6,517 nucleotides of DNA from an uncultured Clostridia bacterium. Lineage in GTDB: Bacteria; Bacillota; Clostridia; Oscillospirales; Acutalibacteraceae. The translations under genes were made by a program, and so were the position numbers. Positions 5,513-6,517 of this stretch are shown here, in pieces. Location of the stretch: assembly GCA_944384865.1 (NCBI GenBank), contig CALWVC010000082.1, forward strand, positions 1-6,517. The letters run 5' to 3'. The stretch's first letter is position 1; every line of letters begins with the position of its first letter. The notes beneath the pieces were generated by a model. It did not search any database, was not told the origin of the DNA, and saw only the letters and a list, made by a program, of their open reading frames with translations.

Positions 5513-6271
5513 TTATTGTTTCTGCCTGCCGGCCTTTTTTGCCCTGTAAGCGTCCGCCCTGCGTTCTGCAAAGGCCAGAATCTTTTTTCTGCATAAAAAA
5601 CAGACCAGGGTTAAAACCAATTGACATGCGAACAGGATAATTGCAAACAGATAATCTCCGGCGATCAGCTTGTCGCCCATATACACAAAGCAGAGCATAT
5701 TGGGAATCTGCGCCGGAATCGAGGCCAGCAGAAACTGTTTTAAACGCATATTGGTCACACCGGCAAGGTAAGGAATCAGCCCCAGCGGCATACCGGGGAC
5801 AATATAGACCAACGCCACCAGAATGGCCGGAAATTTGGATCGGGTCAAAAAGTTGTTTTCGATCCGTTTTTTTCCGATGATTCTGCCGACGATTTTCACG
5901 CCGTATTTTTTGGAAAAGGAAAAAGTCAGAGCATTGGCCAACGCCGAACCGGTCAGACAGAGCACAACGCCTAAAAAGCCATAGGTGATGCCGCCGGTGA
6001 TCCAGACCAGCATAGCGGGGAGCAGGATGGTCAGCGTCTGTATCATCTGTAAAAGAACCATGATGATCATGCCTTCCCAGCCCAGGTCGCGCAGTTCGTC
6101 CTTGAGAATCTCCGGAGACTGTCCCCGAACCAGATCCGTGACGATTGGAATCAGTTTTTCGGTCAGCTGCATCGCCGCCGGGATGCAGACCGCAACCGCC
6201 GCGGCGATCAACGTTAATCGCAGCGCCAGTTTCCGGCCGCGGTGCTGGTCTTTGATCTGTTGTTGCGCCAT
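5513..6271 (-). CDS. TVP38/TMEM64 family membrane protein (VTT domain)
   Basis: This 252-residue integral membrane protein belongs to the VTT/DedA-like superfamily, whose eukaryotic members TMEM41B and VMP1 are lipid scramblases. The substrate of bacterial TVP38 proteins is mostly unknown. A basic N-terminus is followed by a span at about 15-35, an amphipathic stretch (36-65), and the VTT core. The core holds 'ITGGITYGFLGVVLCLTGSA' (91-110) with its spaced glycines, the 'KKYG' turn (121-124), the re-entrant signature 'IVPGMPLGLIPYLAGVT' (157-173), and 'FLLASIPAQIPNML' (180-193). A last span (about 207-227) leads to a very basic C-tail. The acidic residue often found after PGxP is G164 here. 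The ATG at 6271 is chosen over the TTG at 6289 because AGGTGG (6283-6278) precedes it by 6 bases and lies inside the longer version. It has its own strong promoter and converges on the shared terminator. Confidence 0.88.
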   Translation of the reverse strand: MAQQQIKDQHRGRKLALRLTLIAAAVAVCIPAAMQLTEKLIPIVTDLVRGQSPEILKDELRDLGWEGMIIMVLLQMIQTLTILLPAMLVWITGGITYGFLGVVLCLTGSALANALTFSFSKKYGVKIVGRIIGKKRIENNFLTRSKFPAILVALVYIVPGMPLGLIPYLAGVTNMRLKQFLLASIPAQIPNMLCFVYMGDKLIAGDYLFAIILFACQLVLTLVCFLCRKKILAFAERRADAYRAKKAGRQKQ

Positions 6272-6303
6272 GCGTTCCCACCTTTCCAAATTGTTTTAAA
6301 ACG

Positions 6304-6333
6304 GGCGATTCGCCGCCGGCCGGATATGGCCGG
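6304..6333 (-). promoter_or_regulatory. structured 5' leader of the TVP38-family gene
   Basis: Two adjacent inverted repeats lie in the roughly 80-base leader. One is CCGGCC (6316-6321) with GGCCGG (6328-6333) around a 6-base loop. The other is GGCG (6304-6307) with CGCC (6311-6314) around a 3-base loop. No U run follows, so they are not terminators. They may stabilise the transcript, bind a regulator, or mean nothing. No known riboswitch is recognisable. Confidence 0.35.
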
Positions 6334-6356
6334 AAAGCAGAATGGATATAGCTTTC

Positions 6357-6385
6357 ATTATAAATAGATTATCCCCGAATGTCAA
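6357..6385 (-). promoter_or_regulatory. full-consensus SigA-type promoter of the TVP38-family gene
   Basis: On the minus strand, TTGACA (6385-6380) and TATAAT (6362-6357) are both perfect consensus and separated by exactly 17 bases. Transcription would start near 6350, giving a leader of about 80 bases. This is the strongest-looking promoter in the window. Confidence 0.85.
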
Positions 6386-6517
6386 TAAAGTATCCGGCGC
6401 GCCGATCATCCGAAAAATGCATGTTTGTGTAAAAAAGAACCGGTTTGTGTCAGATTCAATCATATCAAACGATAAACGCTGGTTTGGTATATTGCAGCTG
6501 CGTGATGGTAATGTAAA
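6386..6517. other. right-edge intergenic region with short repeats, no gene seen
   Basis: No coding frame with a start and ribosome site is visible. The stretch holds a 10-base palindrome CGGCGCGCCG near 6394-6403, two direct copies of GTTTGTGT (6423-6430 and 6443-6450, exactly 20 bases apart), and the palindrome AACCGGTT (6438-6445) overlapping the second copy. A rightward extended -10 candidate, TGG followed by TATATT (6485-6493), has no convincing -35 box and might serve a gene beyond the edge. Confidence 0.35.

Noticed and set aside
5505..6281. Second long leftward frame (258 codons) overlapping the TVP38-family gene
   Set aside because: It lies one base out of register on the same strand, has no ribosome site or hydrophobic logic, and its translation is rich in R, G, D and H as expected of a shadow frame.

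Overview
The window looks like a chromosomal segment from a Gram-positive, Clostridia-type member of the Bacillota, perhaps Oscillospirales. The reasons are GC-rich coding regions separated by AT-rich spacers, strong AGGAGG-type ribosome binding sites, SigA-type TTGACA/TATAAT promoters, an LCP (LytR-CpsA-Psr)-type protein, and a TrmH/RlmB sequence with the 'SLNASVAA' motif 3 I recall from Firmicutes. The taxon is inferred from style, not from a marker search. I see no mobile element, CRISPR array, tRNA or rRNA.

Layout. The left edge holds a good leftward promoter and possibly the first codons of a truncated leftward gene. After a roughly 330-base intergenic region, an extended -10 promoter drives rlmB (SPOUT 23S rRNA 2'-O-methyltransferase) rightward. 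A terminator-like element lies in the rlmB leader. Close behind rlmB, 38 bases later, is a 996-residue protein, and 27 bases after that a 301-residue LCP-type protein. These three look like one transcription unit, although a weak terminator-like hairpin overlaps the rlmB stop. A separate promoter then drives an 82-83 residue single-span protein with an acidic, cysteine-rich tail. A strong bidirectional terminator closes that unit. Converging from the right is a TVP38/TMEM64 (VTT-domain) membrane protein gene with a full-consensus promoter and a structured leader. The last ~130 bases are non-coding as far as I can see.

Main point of interest. The 996-residue protein has the eight-span layout and domain order of a P1B-type metal ATPase, but nearly every catalytic motif is altered. 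CPC is V-P-S, DKTGT is D-S-E-D-M, TGDN is T-N-D-P, SEHPLA is S-A-G-G-C-L-A, and GDGxND is missing. It also carries a ~445-residue low-complexity cytoplasmic N-terminus with recurring short motifs of the F/L-S/T-x-D/E-D/E-I-L type. The next gene encodes an LCP-like protein in which most of the arginines and aspartates that normally bind phosphate and metal are replaced. Two apparent pseudoenzymes of envelope families encoded side by side suggest a non-catalytic membrane or cell-envelope assembly. That role is inference; the motif losses can be read directly from the sequence.
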